A DNA stretch of 64,000 nucleotides from NCBI GenBank assembly GCA_905147135.1, contig LR990051.1:3868463-3932462 (forward strand). The letters run 5' to 3'. Below the pieces are notes generated by a model, which did not search any database, had not been told where the DNA came from, and saw only the letters and a program-made list of their open reading frames with translations. The DNA comes from Blastobasis lacticolella. Taxonomy: Eukaryota; Arthropoda; Insecta; Lepidoptera; Blastobasidae. A program made the translations under genes and the position numbers. Shown piece after piece: positions 1 through 11,995 of the stretch (position 1 is the first letter of the stretch; every line of letters starts with the position of its first letter).

Positions 1-1155
1 CATGAAAGTAACTGTTGAACTAACAGTTGTCGAACAATATAAATTTTATTGCAAGAAAACATTTCAAAATATAATCATAGTGTTGTATAAAAAATGCTCG
101 AGATATTTAGAGTTGTGTGAGCGGACACAAAAATCCTCATCATCATATCAACCGAAAGACGATTTCGGCTTACAATTATTTAAAATTTAATTACAATTAT
201 TTCTTAAGTATTTATTTAATATAAGACAAGTCCTTCAAGAACCTAGAGGCTAGCTTTCAGCAAAACCCAGACGGGTCAGCCTAAACACTTTTATATGAGA
301 AAAATAGTAAACTTTTTACACTACAATCGCAATTTCCGAGCAATCTATTGTAGGCAAGAGCATTTGTCAGCGAGACAAGCGACCTAGATCGTTTGATAAA
401 ATGGTCTAGACTGCTAGACTTGACGAGAACCATTGAGCCATTAATCATTTCATTTGTTTTATTATCGCCCGGGTCGCCGTGTGATGGTAAAGAGGACATT
501 ACGTCCGTGTTGTATTGATCTTATTAGAAAAATAAATTAGTTTGTTTATTTGTAGTTGATAAACTCAAGCTACGAGCAGGTACTTAACCGATATTGACTC
601 ACAAGTAGGAAGCTACGGCATTCTTTGTATAGAGTTATAACCGATGCATGTCAGGAAACTACCGATAAATATTACATATACTCAAATACTTCCCAAATTA
701 TTTACTCGGTTTATTAATGGAACAATGCTAAGAACTGAGTAGATTAAACTGGTTTTCAAATAAAAGACACCACATCGACATCAGTCCATCGGCAAGGGAG
801 ATACGATGCCATAGATAGACAGACACACAGGTGCACTGTTACAAATATCAAGCTTGTAACACTCCTCTTTTAATGTCGGGGGTTCAACAAAATATCAACA
901 AAATATATGGACAAATAATGAACGCTATATGCATAGACGGGTTATTAATGAGTTCTAGACGTCAAGGTTCAATTAGACATTTTAAAAATTTAACCGTCAA
1001 CTTTGACGACAGTCAATTCAGTTTCCACGAAAACCCAGCGCAACCTATCGCAACAATAGAAAACGCATTCTCCATTCTCGGAATTTCAGCTTCCACTCCA
1101 CTGCTGACGAGGAAGAAAATAAATTCTGCGAAGAGAAATTAAAACCGCCGTAACT
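1..1155. other. Non-coding, nothing recognised
   Basis: AT-rich sequence with only short, low-complexity open frames, such as a 103-codon one at 831-1142, that resemble no protein I know. No RNA gene, clear repeat or promoter is visible. Confidence 0.5.
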
Positions 1156-1159
1156 CATC

Positions 1160-1225
1160 CATAACCTCACGTGACGTGCCGTCGTCGGCCGTATTTATGA
1201 CGTCACGTCGACAGCAGACGTCGCC
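1160..1225. promoter_or_regulatory. CRE/E-box cluster, candidate regulatory element
   Basis: Within about 60 bp there is an E-box CACGTG (1168-1173) overlapping a TGACGTG half-CRE, a perfect palindromic CRE TGACGTCA (1198-1205) and a further GACGTC at about 1217. The stretch is CpG-rich in an AT-rich background and is followed by a C-rich tract to about 1290. These words bind bZIP and bHLH factors in animals. It lies about 2.9 kb upstream of the SLC22-like gene, but any link to that gene is inference. Confidence 0.35.
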
Positions 1226-1429
1226 ATTTGTAAAACTCAATTACCCCTCCCCCGTACCCCCTCTTCCCTGTCGCCTCTCGCGACACTCTTCCCAGTAATA
1301 ATGATAATTGATGACGAAATTCGCGAGCTTTTTGCGGAGAGATCCGAGGTGGCTATATTTCTTCTCTGGGGCGTGTTCGCGTTGGACGGTACGGTGCGGC
1401 CTTAAAGTTCTTCGTAGGTACGATTTTTA

Positions 1430-1760
1430 TCCACTGGCTTTGTGTGGTAGCTCCCGAACGGAGGGACTGATTTTAATGCAAGTTTCTCTATTGGAAACCC
1501 AGTTCAATCGAGATGGTTCTTACCTTTGATTCATTAAAATCGGTACTATAGATTAGAAAATATTTGAGTTTAAGTATTTGGTCGGGGTTTATCCGACTTT
1601 TTCTGTCGGTTAGGTTTTATCTTACTCAGTGACAAACGAGCAGATAGTCCTGATGGAAAGCGGTAACTTTCGCCCATAATATCTACAATTCATTAGCTAA
1701 GTTAAGTTAGTTTTCAGGTAATAAAAATACATCGTGCCTGTAATTGATAAGGGGGTGGTG
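1430..1760. repeat. Fragments of interspersed repeats (families B and A)
   Basis: 1430-1565 resembles tracts at 3590-3680 and 60940-61085 (family B), with shared words such as GACTGATTTTAATGC, CCAGTT.AATCGA and ATTCATTAAAATCGGT. 1625-1700 carries a degraded family A core (CTGATGGAAAGCGGTAAC), compared with 2790-2820 and 42500-42525. Both look like non-coding transposon debris. Confidence 0.5.
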
Positions 1761-1769
1761 ACCATCCAA

Positions 1770-2750
1770 GTGGAATCTTTTTAACTTTAAGGGCTCCTTA
1801 AAGATCATGCTTTCTTCAAAAGGGATAGCATGAGTACTAATGAGCTCTTGAAATATAAGAGACATTAGAGTAATTTACCTTTTATCTATAAGACTCTCTA
1901 TAAGTATTTTTATTTTTTTCATTAAGCAATGCTTCCTCTTCTTTGACAGAAGCGTTTGTAGTGAGTAAGAACTGAAGAAAATGTTTTCACTGTGACGAGT
2001 TGTTGCCGAAATCCATCTTGCGAGGTATTCGTCGGTATGCTATGGAGACGGTGCGGCGCGTCTCACAATATTTCTTCATAACAACGCCCCTGTTTAATTT
2101 GTAAATCGCTTGACGACTGATTAAAAACTCTTTTGAAAAATTTATGCCAGCCACTCGCAAAGAAAAAGGGGGAGTCCGATTGCCACCGGAGTGCTCTCCA
2201 CTTTTCTGCCGAAATTAAAAATTTGTGAAAACTCTTTGGAAAGTAAACAATAAAAGGCTTCTATTCATTTTTAGATTCGATTTGGTCGTGAGTGCTTTTC
2301 TGTTGTGTTGTGGGCGGTGTAAATTGTAAATTGAGTTATTTAACTGGCTTTTCCGTAGATTAGGTATTAATTTAACTGCATTAGATGCATTGTTTATTGT
2401 GTAGCGGAAGTCTTTACGTTCACGATCATAGTCCATTGTTCAATCACAAAAATGGCTATAACCACTACGCTTGCCCGTTTCAAACATATCCTAGAACTTC
2501 TTTAAAGATGTGTACTACAGATTCCATAACTGCGGTTTATAGCAGACAATTACATGCAAAAATTAATTTATATAATTTATGGGGGGTGGCTACCGACATC
2601 AACATCACCACAGCAGATCGTTATTGGATTAAGGAGTTCCTTCAACTCGCGCTACTTAGACCATTTCTCACTGCTTCTATTTTTAATTAAGATACCGATT
2701 AAAATGTAATTATGATGTTGTTAAAAGTCAGACTCAGTACATATTGTCTA
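1770..2750. other. Non-coding, nothing recognised
   Basis: AT-rich unique-looking sequence. Open frames of about 100 codons (for example 2385-2690) have no recognisable domain and no supporting splice or promoter context. Confidence 0.45.
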
Positions 2751-2754
2751 AAAC

Positions 2755-3110
2755 TTTTTATTTTATGTCATACGGTATAGGCAAACAGGCGAGCCTGATG
2801 GAAAGTGGTCACCACTGCCTATAGACATTAGCAACACCGAGAGTATCGCCAATGCGTTGCACACCTCTATAACACGTTACTCTGGCAGCAAAAAGGCAAA
2901 TGTCCCTCCACTGCCAAAGCCACGGTTCCCCAAATTCCCACCCCATGGAGCACTGGAAACCTTACTTACCGGCAGAAACACAATACTATTTAAAAGAGTA
3001 TTGTTTAGCTGCGGTATTCTGAAGGGTGGAGGTACTTCCCCAGTCGGGCGGCTCCAATTCGAACGGGATACCCCGCTATGCCCTACCTCTCTTAAAAGCA
3101 AAAAAACTAT
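2755..3110 (+). repeat. Family A repeat, likely LINE 3' UTR
   Basis: A T-rich head is followed by GCCTGATGGAAAGTGGTCAC and a body rich in short CCTCC/CCCC words, ending around TGCCCTACCTC. The first 100 bp recur at 42465-42575 after a long poly-T, and shorter degraded copies occur at 1625, 14540, 32850, 62190 and 63180. Lepidopteran non-LTR elements often leave such 3'-UTR pieces. The two overlapping open frames here, one per strand, are by-products of low stop density and not genes. Confidence 0.55.
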
Positions 3111-3544
3111 AAAAATGAAACACACACTCGTATTCAGAATGGTTACAATGAGGACTCACAGTGAGCGCGAACGCACGGGGTTCCAACCAAATATATTAGA
3201 CCATAAGCTTATGGTCCAAGATCTTTGATTCCAACTGACAATAATTGAGCGTCTGTCAAAATTGACGAAATTGATCAGTCATAGACCCGTATTGAACGCA
3301 ATGCGTTCACTTAGAAGACGAGGACTGTAAGAACGCATAGTAAAGCTACTTTACGGGTGTAGGTTATAGTACTTAAATGTGCTGTAAAATTTTAAAATAT
3401 AACTTAATAAATACAAATATTATCTTAATACGTCTTCCATAAATCAAATTGTGTAATAACTTGTGCCTTCATATTTTCTATTAATTATAATACGAGATAA
3501 AGAAATGGCCGATGCGGTGGCTATTTATTTTTACTCTTTTTAAG

Positions 3545-3690
3545 GGGTGTTTAAGTTTGACGTGTCGTACCTGCGGATTTGTGGTTTGTGTCTGTGGCAT
3601 CATAGCTCTGAATGGATGGACCGATTTCGATGCAGTTTGTTAATCGAAAACCACTTTAGTGGGATGGGTCTTAAATCGTATCGTAGCTGG
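3545..3690 (+). repeat. Family B repeat copy
   Basis: Begins GGGGTGT.TAAGTTTGACGTGT, then CTGTGGCATCATAG and GATGGACCGAT. It aligns by eye with 60905-61090 and in part with 53470-53545 and 1430-1565. There is no coding content, and the family is not identified. Confidence 0.55.
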
Positions 3691-4103
3691 TTATCTTAAT
3701 ATGCAAATGGCCTATTGACGACATTGTAATTATACGCAGCGACTTCGGTTTCATAATACATCGGTAGATGGGTCTTCTAAATGTCCCGTGTTTTAAATGT
3801 ACGCGTATTACATACGTACATTCTTATCTAACAAATTCTTATACTATTATTAATTATGTTTACCTTGTCCAGTCTACCAATCTCAGTCTTCTGGTGGCTT
3901 TAGCCGACCTCTGCAGCCAGCATACTATTAATATTATTTGACTTGATAATTCAATAATATTGTGACTCATTTGTGTTGTTGTCTCATATGTGCAGTTTAA
4001 AATTGTTCATCTCAATAACATTAACAATAACCGTAGACAATGTTATCGGACGGTCACAAAAACAATAAACGTTAAATGAAAATTATTTGTTATCTGCATT
4101 AAA
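3690..4103. other. Upstream region of the SLC22-like gene
   Basis: AT-rich 5' flank of the transporter gene. No convincing TATA box is evident. A weak inverted word pair (TAATATT repeats) lies at about 3925-3960. The transcription start cannot be placed from sequence alone. Confidence 0.35.
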
Positions 4104-6679
4104 ATGATGCACAGTTCATTACTTAGTGATCAGTTACTAAGGTCGTGCGTGGTAGTTTTAGCCGAGCATATGCAAATGATGCGCGGTGTGGAGATAAATA
4201 ATACAGAAGGTGCTACTGAAGATACTAATAAGGATACTACTGAAGATACTTGTGACGGTGACGATGAAAATGGACGGGATCTGTCTTGTGAGGGTCGAAT
4301 TGAAGATAATGACTACATTACAGAATGCATGGGCGCTTTTGGTAAATGGCAGGCCGGATACTGCGCCATTGCAGCGTCCACTCGATTCGTGGCCTTGTGG
4401 AATATGCTATCAATCGTTTTCATCACACCGAGTACAGAATTCCACTGCGAACTGTCCATGTCTACGGTAGATATGAAAGAATCGACCTGTTACGATGATT
4501 GTGTTTCTTATGAGTATGAGAAGAGCACTTTTGATGATACATTGACGAGTGAATTTGGTTTAATTTGTGGAAATGCCTGGCTTGCGAGTTTCACGCAGAC
4601 TGTTCTGATGTTTGGTGTGTTAGTTGGTGCCCCATTGTATGGATGGGTGTCAGACAGGTACCTAATACTTTTGTGTATTCCACAAGTAAAAAAATAAAAA
4701 TGATTTTCTTGGGGTTAATGTCCCGGTTGTGCTGTCGCGCAAGTGGGCCCGGGGTCCGCCTTGGCCATGATCCAGGATTTGGTAGATCAGATAATTACAG
4801 TGGAGCAACTGCCATCTGACCTCCGTGACCCTGTTACCAGGAGAACCGGACCAGATTCGATCGTGGTTACATATTCAGTTGCCTGAATCACTTCATCGCG
4901 ATGTTTTCCCTCACACCGTAAGATCTTCGGTTAGCATTTAACTAATGTACATACCTTAGAAAAGGATAATTGGTGATTGGCCGCTGTGAGATTCGAACCC
5001 GGCACCTCTCCCATACGCGTCGGATAGCTTAAACACTCGGCCACCGACGCTCCACAAATAAGGCTAGATTAACTATTACTTAGTTTAATTTATAATTTGC
5101 CTCTATGTCGAGGATCTTAGTTTTACTACGGATCGGTATCTTAATTTTTTAGCATTATCTTATGTGAGATAGTAAAAACGTGTAATTAAATAACTATTTT
5201 CAGATTTGGTCGACGACCAGCAATTAGAAGTGCAATGGTGACAGTCGTGATATTCATGCTGGCGGCGCCTTTTTCTCCAAACTACACTTTGTTTTCTACA
5301 CTACGGTTTTTGATTGGAATATCAACAGGAGGCATTTTAGTTTGTAGCTCCGTATACATATTGGAAATGGTTGGGACTGTCCATAGAGAGCGGGCTGGTA
5401 GCTGTACCGTACTTCCTGATGGTTTTGCAGGTGTATTTCTGTCACTATTTGCTTACTACACTTCTAGTTCCTGGAGGAATTTCCTTTTTATATACTCAAT
5501 ACCTGCGGTTATTGTGCTTCTTTTGGTCATGTTGTTGCCAGAAACGCCTAGGTGGCTAGTATCTAAAAGGAAAACTAAAGAGGCTGTCGATTTGATAACT
5601 TTAGCGGCTAAATGGTGAGTCTCTAAAAAGTACCTTATATAATGTACCTTTAGGAGAGAGGGCAGGTAAACATTTTTTATTTTTATTTATTTATTTAACA
5701 GTTTATTGTTCACAAGATAGAGCATACATGTGTTATGTAACAGACATAACATATTTTTCAAAGTCAGATCAAATGGACAATTTGTAACTTTTATTTATTT
5801 TTCTTTCTTCAATATTTAACCATGTACCTATTAATTTTATTTCAGCAATAAACTAACTTCTGATCATATCGAGGACACTATTACCAAACACATAGATGAT
5901 ATGGAAATGAGAAAAATAGACCACAAGGAAACGAGTATATTTGATTTATTCAGAAACAAAGAGCTCTCTTTCAAGACGACGTGTATGTTATTAGTGTACA
6001 TGGCGACCATATTCACATATTTCGGCGTAAATCAGTTCATACCTCAAATTGGATCCAATGTTTATTTGGACTTCGCTCTTATCAGTTTAGTCCAGGTTAG
6101 TATTTACAGATTGTACATTGCCTTCTGTTTACAATTCTGGTTGCTGTAAAATATGAAACAATTTATCTTCGCTTAACACCAGATGCAATGGCAGTCAAAT
6201 CCCTGGCTATTGATTACAAAATAAAAAGTATTTTTCAGTTATTCACACTCTGATCTATTTTATTTCAGGTACCACCTTGTGCATTATCGGCACTGATCAC
6301 CAGATTTGCTAAACGGAGAGCATCAACGATATTGACCTTAGTTGTAACAGCAGCGTCAATGACAGTATTAATATTCGCATCTAAAGGAAGCTGGCAGTCT
6401 ACTGTCTTCGGGTTAATCGGAGTGTGTGCTATATCAACCACTTTTCCTATACTCTCTATACATATATCGGAATTATATCCTACATCCTTAAGAACAATGG
6501 CGTTTGGCGTTATAGTGTGTGGAGGCAAAGTAGGGTCCATGGTGTCGCCTTTTATAGCGACGCTCTCACCACAATGGATACCTTCTTTAGTATTCACTAT
6601 TACTTCACTCGCTGGATCGTTGGTATGTCTACTTTTGCCGGAAACTAAAGGGCATAATTTGAGAGATACTCTAACATGA
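4104..6679 (+). CDS. SLC22-like organic cation/carnitine transporter (MFS), four exons
   Basis: A 12-helix major facilitator of the SLC22 family, expected in the plasma membrane moving organic cations, zwitterions or anions; the substrate cannot be told. Exons read 4104-4657, 5204-5614, 5846-6095 and 6269-6679, every intron is GT...AG, and the joined length is 1626 bp, giving 541 aa, normal for the family. Visible motifs: FGKWQ before helix 1 (about residue 79), a Cys-rich extracellular loop (115-156), the MFS signature GWVSDRFGRR split by intron 1 (180-189), PETPRWLVSK after helix 6, and LPETKG near the C-terminus. The start is the first of two adjacent ATGs. About 65 residues precede the usual start of the family and are Asp/Glu/Thr-rich. 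A reversed SINE lies in intron 1. A polyadenylation signal AATAAA is at 6778. The exact ortholog (Orct, carcinine transporter or other) is unknown. Confidence 0.92.
4699..5053 (-). mobile_element. tRNA-derived SINE in intron 1 of the transporter gene
   Basis: In reverse complement this reads as a tRNA-like head with A-box TGGCCGAGTG and B-box GGTTCGAATC, then a body containing GTAACCACGATC and CATGGCCAAGGCGGACC, and a tail near ACATTAACCCCAAG. It is the same family as the copies at 54175-54530 and 60101-60474. It is antisense to the host transcript and contains no splice sites that disturb the gene model. Confidence 0.8.
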
Positions 6680-8180
6680 ATTAAATTAAGAATTGAGCAA
6701 TCTAAATCGGTTATTGAGGCGAAATTAAGGTTAAACGAAATTGGCAAATTATTTAAGATGTTATTATAAAATATTTAAATAAATTCAAAATTAAATCAAA
6801 TTGGCCCGGGATATATTTCTGGTAGTAAATTACTGTTTCAGTACGTAAATATTAGCTGGAACCGTACACCCCGCGCAAAAACCCACTTTGGCATCAGTTG
6901 TGACTAGTTATACAATACATTTTATTTGTTGCACGCTGTGCGACATCCAAATAAAATAAAATAAAATACTTTAAGATAAATAAATGTAAGTTCTACAATG
7001 TACTGTACAATAAGAATATTTATAACATTCGATAGACTTTCTAATTATTCATAATTAGAAAGTCGGTCTCGTTTTATAGGTAAAGATAAACATTTCGTGA
7101 ATATTGTACAGTAGTCTAAAATGCAAAGCTAAACAAACTTTGTAGTCTTAATGGTAGAGAAGCCTTGAATCGTGACAGGTTGATTGAATTCAGGCTGTGG
7201 AAGGTGCGTTCTTTTTATCTATATATATACACCTAAGTAGTACTATAGTATTCTGTTTTAAAGCCCATAATGTGTTCTGTGGAGTGAGATCGTGCCCGAA
7301 CTCCATATATATCCGAATTTGGGTGTGCCAGTGTAAATTAACCGTCAAGTCATCGAAACTATTTAAAAGCTTTCAGAGGCTAAGGCTTTATATAAACGCA
7401 GTTTATATGAAGCCGGCTAATGTCATCATTCGGTCACGAAAGACCACATTAACCATACGTGATAATACCCACGTATACTAAAGTCGCTTCCTCCAATAAG
7501 CACGTAGACCACCGCCAAAATAAGATCCGCAATAACCATAAATCCTCCGCCACTGCGTACCCAGTGGCAAACATTTATATGCAATTTGGATTCTTCTCAC
7601 GGTAATTATGGAAAGATTTACTGCTAATCTGCGTCACTGATAAGCGAGCCACGAATATGTGACGGGAATGCGTCATGTGGCGCGCGCGCATGGCACCCAT
7701 ACAAATTGTGGTGTTTGCCTCTGCGCTTGGTTATCCTGTGAAATCTTGTAAATAACGATCTGGTATAGATAAGTGTTTGGTCGTGTGAAGTTCAGTTGAG
7801 TAGAATTAAGTCTAATAATAGAGTCTTCACCAGATAGAGATACTACACCCGATTAAAGATTAATTTGGCAATATACCTATTGATACATTTTCATCCAAAT
7901 TCAGTAGAGATTTCTGAACAAATAGTAACATTCACACTGGTTTAAATTTCTCAGCGGGATTACTGGAATATTTAGAATTTAACAACCAACGACTGACGTG
8001 CGTCATTTTTAAACTGTTCGCCTCTAGTTGAACGGTTTTCAATTTTGATTTTCGGCGTGATCAAATGTATGTTGTGAAGCATGGTCCTGGTTTTCCCTAT
8101 TTTGTAATAGCGCATACGGACGCTTGCGTTCAAGGCGACATTCAATGAGCACAAGCACGGGGACAAGCATGTAAACAGTC
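6680..8180. other. 3' flank of transporter gene and intergenic DNA
   Basis: The transporter polyadenylation signal AATAAA lies at 6778-6783. A perfect 14-bp-arm hairpin with a 2-nt loop occurs at 7035-7064 (arm GACTTTCTAATTAT). A CpG-rich patch is at 7660-7700. No coding exon was recognised. Confidence 0.5.
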
Positions 8181-8183
8181 TGT

Positions 8184-8560
8184 TTGTGCATGCGGTCGTG
8201 CCCGTGCTCGCGTTTTCCGCCGATCGGATTGTTCCACCAACCTTGTTCCACCGTGCCCTTTTTATTATCGAACAACGAGGGGGACAAAAGATCGTCATCC
8301 ATTTATGGTAGACGTCCCACCATCTGTACTGAACGTTTTGCATCCACTTTTCTTATGCGCACTGCAAAGGACTGGAACTCTCTGCCTGAGTCATTGTTCC
8401 CTGATAAGTATAACCTTGGGGTATTCAGATCAAGAGTGAATAGGTATCTTCTAGGCACGCATGCTACGTCTTCGACCTCATCGTCGCTTTCCATCAGGTG
8501 AGTTGAGGTCAAATGCAAGACAATTGACAATAACAAAAAAAAATGCCCGCGTAGTGCACG
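8184..8560 (+). mobile_element. LINE reverse transcriptase C-terminus and 3' tail (Jockey/CR1-like)
   Basis: The open frame ends with the typical C-terminal segment of ORF2 of insect non-LTR elements: FLMRTAKDWNSLPESLFP followed by YNLGVFRSRVNRYL. This is followed by the tail CATCAGGTGAGTTGAGG and an A-rich run at about 8535. The same tail recurs alone at 16590-16640. Only the last 90 or so codons survive, so it is a 5'-truncated insertion. Confidence 0.7.
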
Positions 8561-8564
8561 GGCT

Positions 8565-10265
8565 GCGTGCCGGCCTCATGTCGGGCTGCTTGCCAGGCTG
8601 TACCTACTACGTGCACCTGACGCACCATTACAGTTAACTTTTAGTGCTGTCAATAAAATAAAAAAAATCCGTTTGACTCGAGGTATGCGATTCAACAATA
8701 GCGCCACTGGACCTCCCTGTTTTTCTGGTTTTCTTTTGATTTTCTCCATCTCTTCGATCTCCAGAAAAATATGACAATTATTAATGATTTTTCCTATAAC
8801 AAATCTAAAAACAAATCTTTATGTTTATGTACCTGTACGTACACTCAAGTATTTTCTTTTTTTTAGTAATTTTTTTAACTATGTAAACATAAAATAAAAA
8901 ACCTATGTGATATTTGTGTTTACCAGGGATCAGGTAATCCTTGGCTGTATCGTTGGCGGAGTACTGGTCCTCGCAAATTTGACCCGCCACTAGTCGACAC
9001 GCAAAGAAGAAGAAGGTAATCTTTCAATTCTCACAAAACAAATAAGGCACTTCGTAAGCAAGCTAAGCTTCAACAATGCTCACACGAGGACTGTTTTCCG
9101 TCTAAGCACTTTACAGGCCGTTCCGCATGCCTCCACTAGTGCGAAACGAAACCTTGCACACACGAAATACGTGTAAAGCCATTCCTTTCCCATTGCTAAA
9201 GCTCGTCTAAAAACACATCACGCAGTTATATGCCGGTCAACTGATAACACATACGAACAAAGAGAATGGCGAGCGGTGGAAATATAAATCGCGGAAACGA
9301 AGGTTTAGGTACGATGCCATAACTTTTTAGGCTGCATTTTAAGACGTAATGTCTGTTGTCAAAATAAAACCGTGTTATTGACTGGAATTTATCTGTCAAC
9401 TTAAGGTAGGGATCGTGCATAAATTTTGTTTGTTTTGCACCGACAGATCAAACTGGAACGCGTTGTTCATAAAATAAGGGTCATTGATGCATCACACATT
9501 TAGGAACGCGGACCGATGGGTAAGTGTGAAATGTACTAATATTTATAGATCTTGGCTTGTTATTAAAAAACTAACCCCTAAATGAAAAAGACTATTCGGC
9601 AATACTTTAAGTTAAGTGATAGATCTACATATTTTGGAAAAGATTGTGTAGACAAATAATGAGGATGCCACATATTTGTATGAGACACACCTAATCCCTC
9701 TTTCTGTACTTGTTTCTTCAAGACGCATCAAACAACGCAAGCATTGTCGCAGGTAACTCACGCATCAATAACTTACTATTTAGACTTGAGATACTCCTGC
9801 GACAGATCCGCAATTCCAGCAAACTGTGTGTCGCACACATTTTCATCAACGGGCGGTCGAATAAAGCACTCGACACACACGACGCATACAAACTGTCGGA
9901 TCTGTCGTCGTGTAGGCTAATGAACAATTTGAATGGAGGCCTTATTGGCCGAGGATAAATAAAGAAATAAATGCGATGCCTGTGCGCAGCTTAATCTGCT
10001 ACTTACATGGCCAGCGTTCGTATGCGTAGCCCTGACGAATGGGTGTTCTTTAAGGCTCTAATACTCTTTATGTAAGTATTGACAGTGGAAAAACTACACG
10101 AAGTAAAAATTTTTCTATACAACCCAACCAAGAATATCATCTTTGTGATCACCAGCTCATTGCAGTCTACTAGACTTGAGCCTCTTCGACATTAGTTAAA
10201 GACTTAGAAAACACACTTGATTTGTCGGTTGTAAATCGCTGTGTTGAAATGTATAGGAGGGTAGA
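8565..10265. other. Intergenic DNA, nothing definite
   Basis: AT-rich, with small inverted words, for example GACAGATCCG (about 9803) against CGGATCTGTC (about 9897), that suggest an old foldback element. No coding exon, RNA gene or clear repeat boundary is visible. Confidence 0.4.
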
Positions 10266-10269
10266 AAAT

Positions 10270-10640
10270 AGTGCCACTTATTTTTTGTCTTTTGAAGGGC
10301 CCTGATCTAGTGGCAGCGTCAAAGAAAGCAACGCACCCTGATGCCGAGAGCTGAGTGGTTGACCGTTTCGTACTTTGAGGCTAATCAAACGAGTGCCTCC
10401 TAATGCCGTTGGCGAAGCGAGGTTTACAAACGTCTTCCGCTGGGGCGCTGAGATTGGTTGAACAGGTTCGGGAGTCATTTGGTGCCTCGTGACGGTATAT
10501 TATAAAAAAATTGCATTACGAGACCCTAAACTGTTCTATCATTCTCAGAGGCACCAGTGGAAGACCTTGGTCAACCTCTCTTCGAGGCAATGTAACGAGT
10601 GGAGGTATATTATTGTTTATTAATCCATATTCTTTATTTT
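10270..10640 (-). repeat. Family C repeat, two adjacent copies in opposite senses
   Basis: 10270-10505 is the reverse complement of the tract at 43390-43570: it ends in CGTGACGGTATATTA, matching ATACCGTCACG at 43392, and shares TCGTACTTTGAGGCTA. At 10545-10605 a forward piece (GGCACCAGTGGAAGACCTTGG) follows. A third copy begins at 36881. A non-coding, non-autonomous element is likely. Confidence 0.55.
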
Positions 10641-10969
10641 TGTTCGCAAAATTCCTTCCATATAGGTATCATCGTCTCTATAGATATGTCCCCTCGTCGG
10701 TAAGTGTACACGGGTCTGATTGAATGTGAATATTATGCGTCGACGACAAATGTACACGAGTCGAAGGCTTTTATGTTATGTGCGAACATGCGTGTGCACG
10801 TAAATAATTTATCGCCTGCCGGTATGCTGACAGACGAGGAAAAGTCCGGTAAGTAGGCCATTGTATGTTGCGAACCATGTAGTGTATTCAAAACTAGCCA
10901 ACAGATAGTGCTAGAGCTTTCCACGAGTAGAACAGGTAAATGTTCTTCACACGCAAAAGAACTTCCAGG

Positions 10970-11320
10970 CATTTGACCGCCATCCCACCGGTGGTCTATT
11001 CACTCCACCCTTGATGGTTTATATATGATCTTTATTATAATAATGATGATGATGATGGTATTATAATGATCCGGGAATACACTCTCAGGTAACGTGTTAT
11101 ATTTCTTAGCCGTATGTACTTTAAAGGTTGAACTAAAGCGGCTCATGCGAATAGCTGGAAGATCCACGGTATAAGGATAAAACGTATGCCGGCTGCCCGG
11201 ATCGCGTTTCCCGATGGCGGAAAACGGCGGAATGGGGTCGTGCAAATGTTTCGCACTCTCCGAAATGTAACTAGAACAGTGTTCCGCAACCTTTTGTTGT
11301 CCTAGGTACACCTACGAAAT
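10970..11320 (-). mobile_element. LINE reverse transcriptase C-terminal fragment (Jockey/CR1-like)
   Basis: Read on the minus strand, the frame ending near 11040 contains MSRFSSTFKVHTAKKYNTLP followed by ESVFPDHYN, the conserved W/Y-N-x-LP-x-x-VFP motif of the ORF2 C-terminus in insect non-LTR retrotransposons. It runs into GATGAT microsatellite sequence on its downstream side. It is a truncated, non-functional relic. Confidence 0.6.
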
Positions 11321-11424
11321 CAGATCATTTTGGAGGTACACCATAAAGAAAAATCTATTTTTAATATTGTTTGCTCATTCCGGAGATCCAGCTATCGAGG
11401 GACGATGGTGGGATCAAGATGGTG

Positions 11425-11995
11425 CTAAACCAGCTCGAAAGTGGAGCTGCTGGTATGGACATTGCGAGGCTTAAGGCGGTTTCGCAGCCTGGGCCAGGTT
11501 GCACGCTTTACCGTCACCACATCTGGGCACTCTGCTAGACAGCGAATGAGTCGCTGCGGGTGGCGGTGGCTCTTTGTCTGGGCTGCGATATTTGCGAACA
11601 TCATTAATGCCAAGAAGTGGAAGTCAATGGTTGCCACGATTATAGTTATTGTCGGTGCTCGGGTAGATTTCCGCGTCACCACGCTCTTAATGATATTGTC
11701 CATAGAGAGCTGGTTTCAGCCAATATCCCTTGTGCCCTGGAGCCTCCCGGATTGAGTCGGTCTGATGGCAAGAGGTCTGATGGTTTAACGTTGGTACCGT
11801 GACTGAGGGGCAAATGTCTGTTGTGGGACGCCACACGCGTCGGATCTTTTGCCCCCGTACACCTCAGTCGCACAGTCAGGGTGGCTGGAGCGGCGGTATA
11901 CTTTGTGGCGCTCTTTTTTTAAAGAGTGTAAATCTTCGGAAGACACCACGTCACCCGGGGGAATGACGGTGGACATGTGGGACTGCCCAAAAAAG
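11425..11995 (+). mobile_element. Degenerate non-LTR retrotransposon fragment
   Basis: The plus-strand frame around 11750-11850 reads DGKRSDGLTLVP followed, after a frame break, by RGKCLLWDATRVGSFAP. That pattern (xPDGLTLVPWxxGKxLLWDATCVDTxA) is found at the end of ORF2 of several animal LINE families. Stops and frameshifts are present. The upstream 300 bp is open on both strands and may belong to the same element. Confidence 0.5.

Noticed and set aside
2857..3228. Protein-coding gene in the family A repeat
   Set aside because: Both strands are open over the same bases, and the sequence is part of an interspersed repeat.
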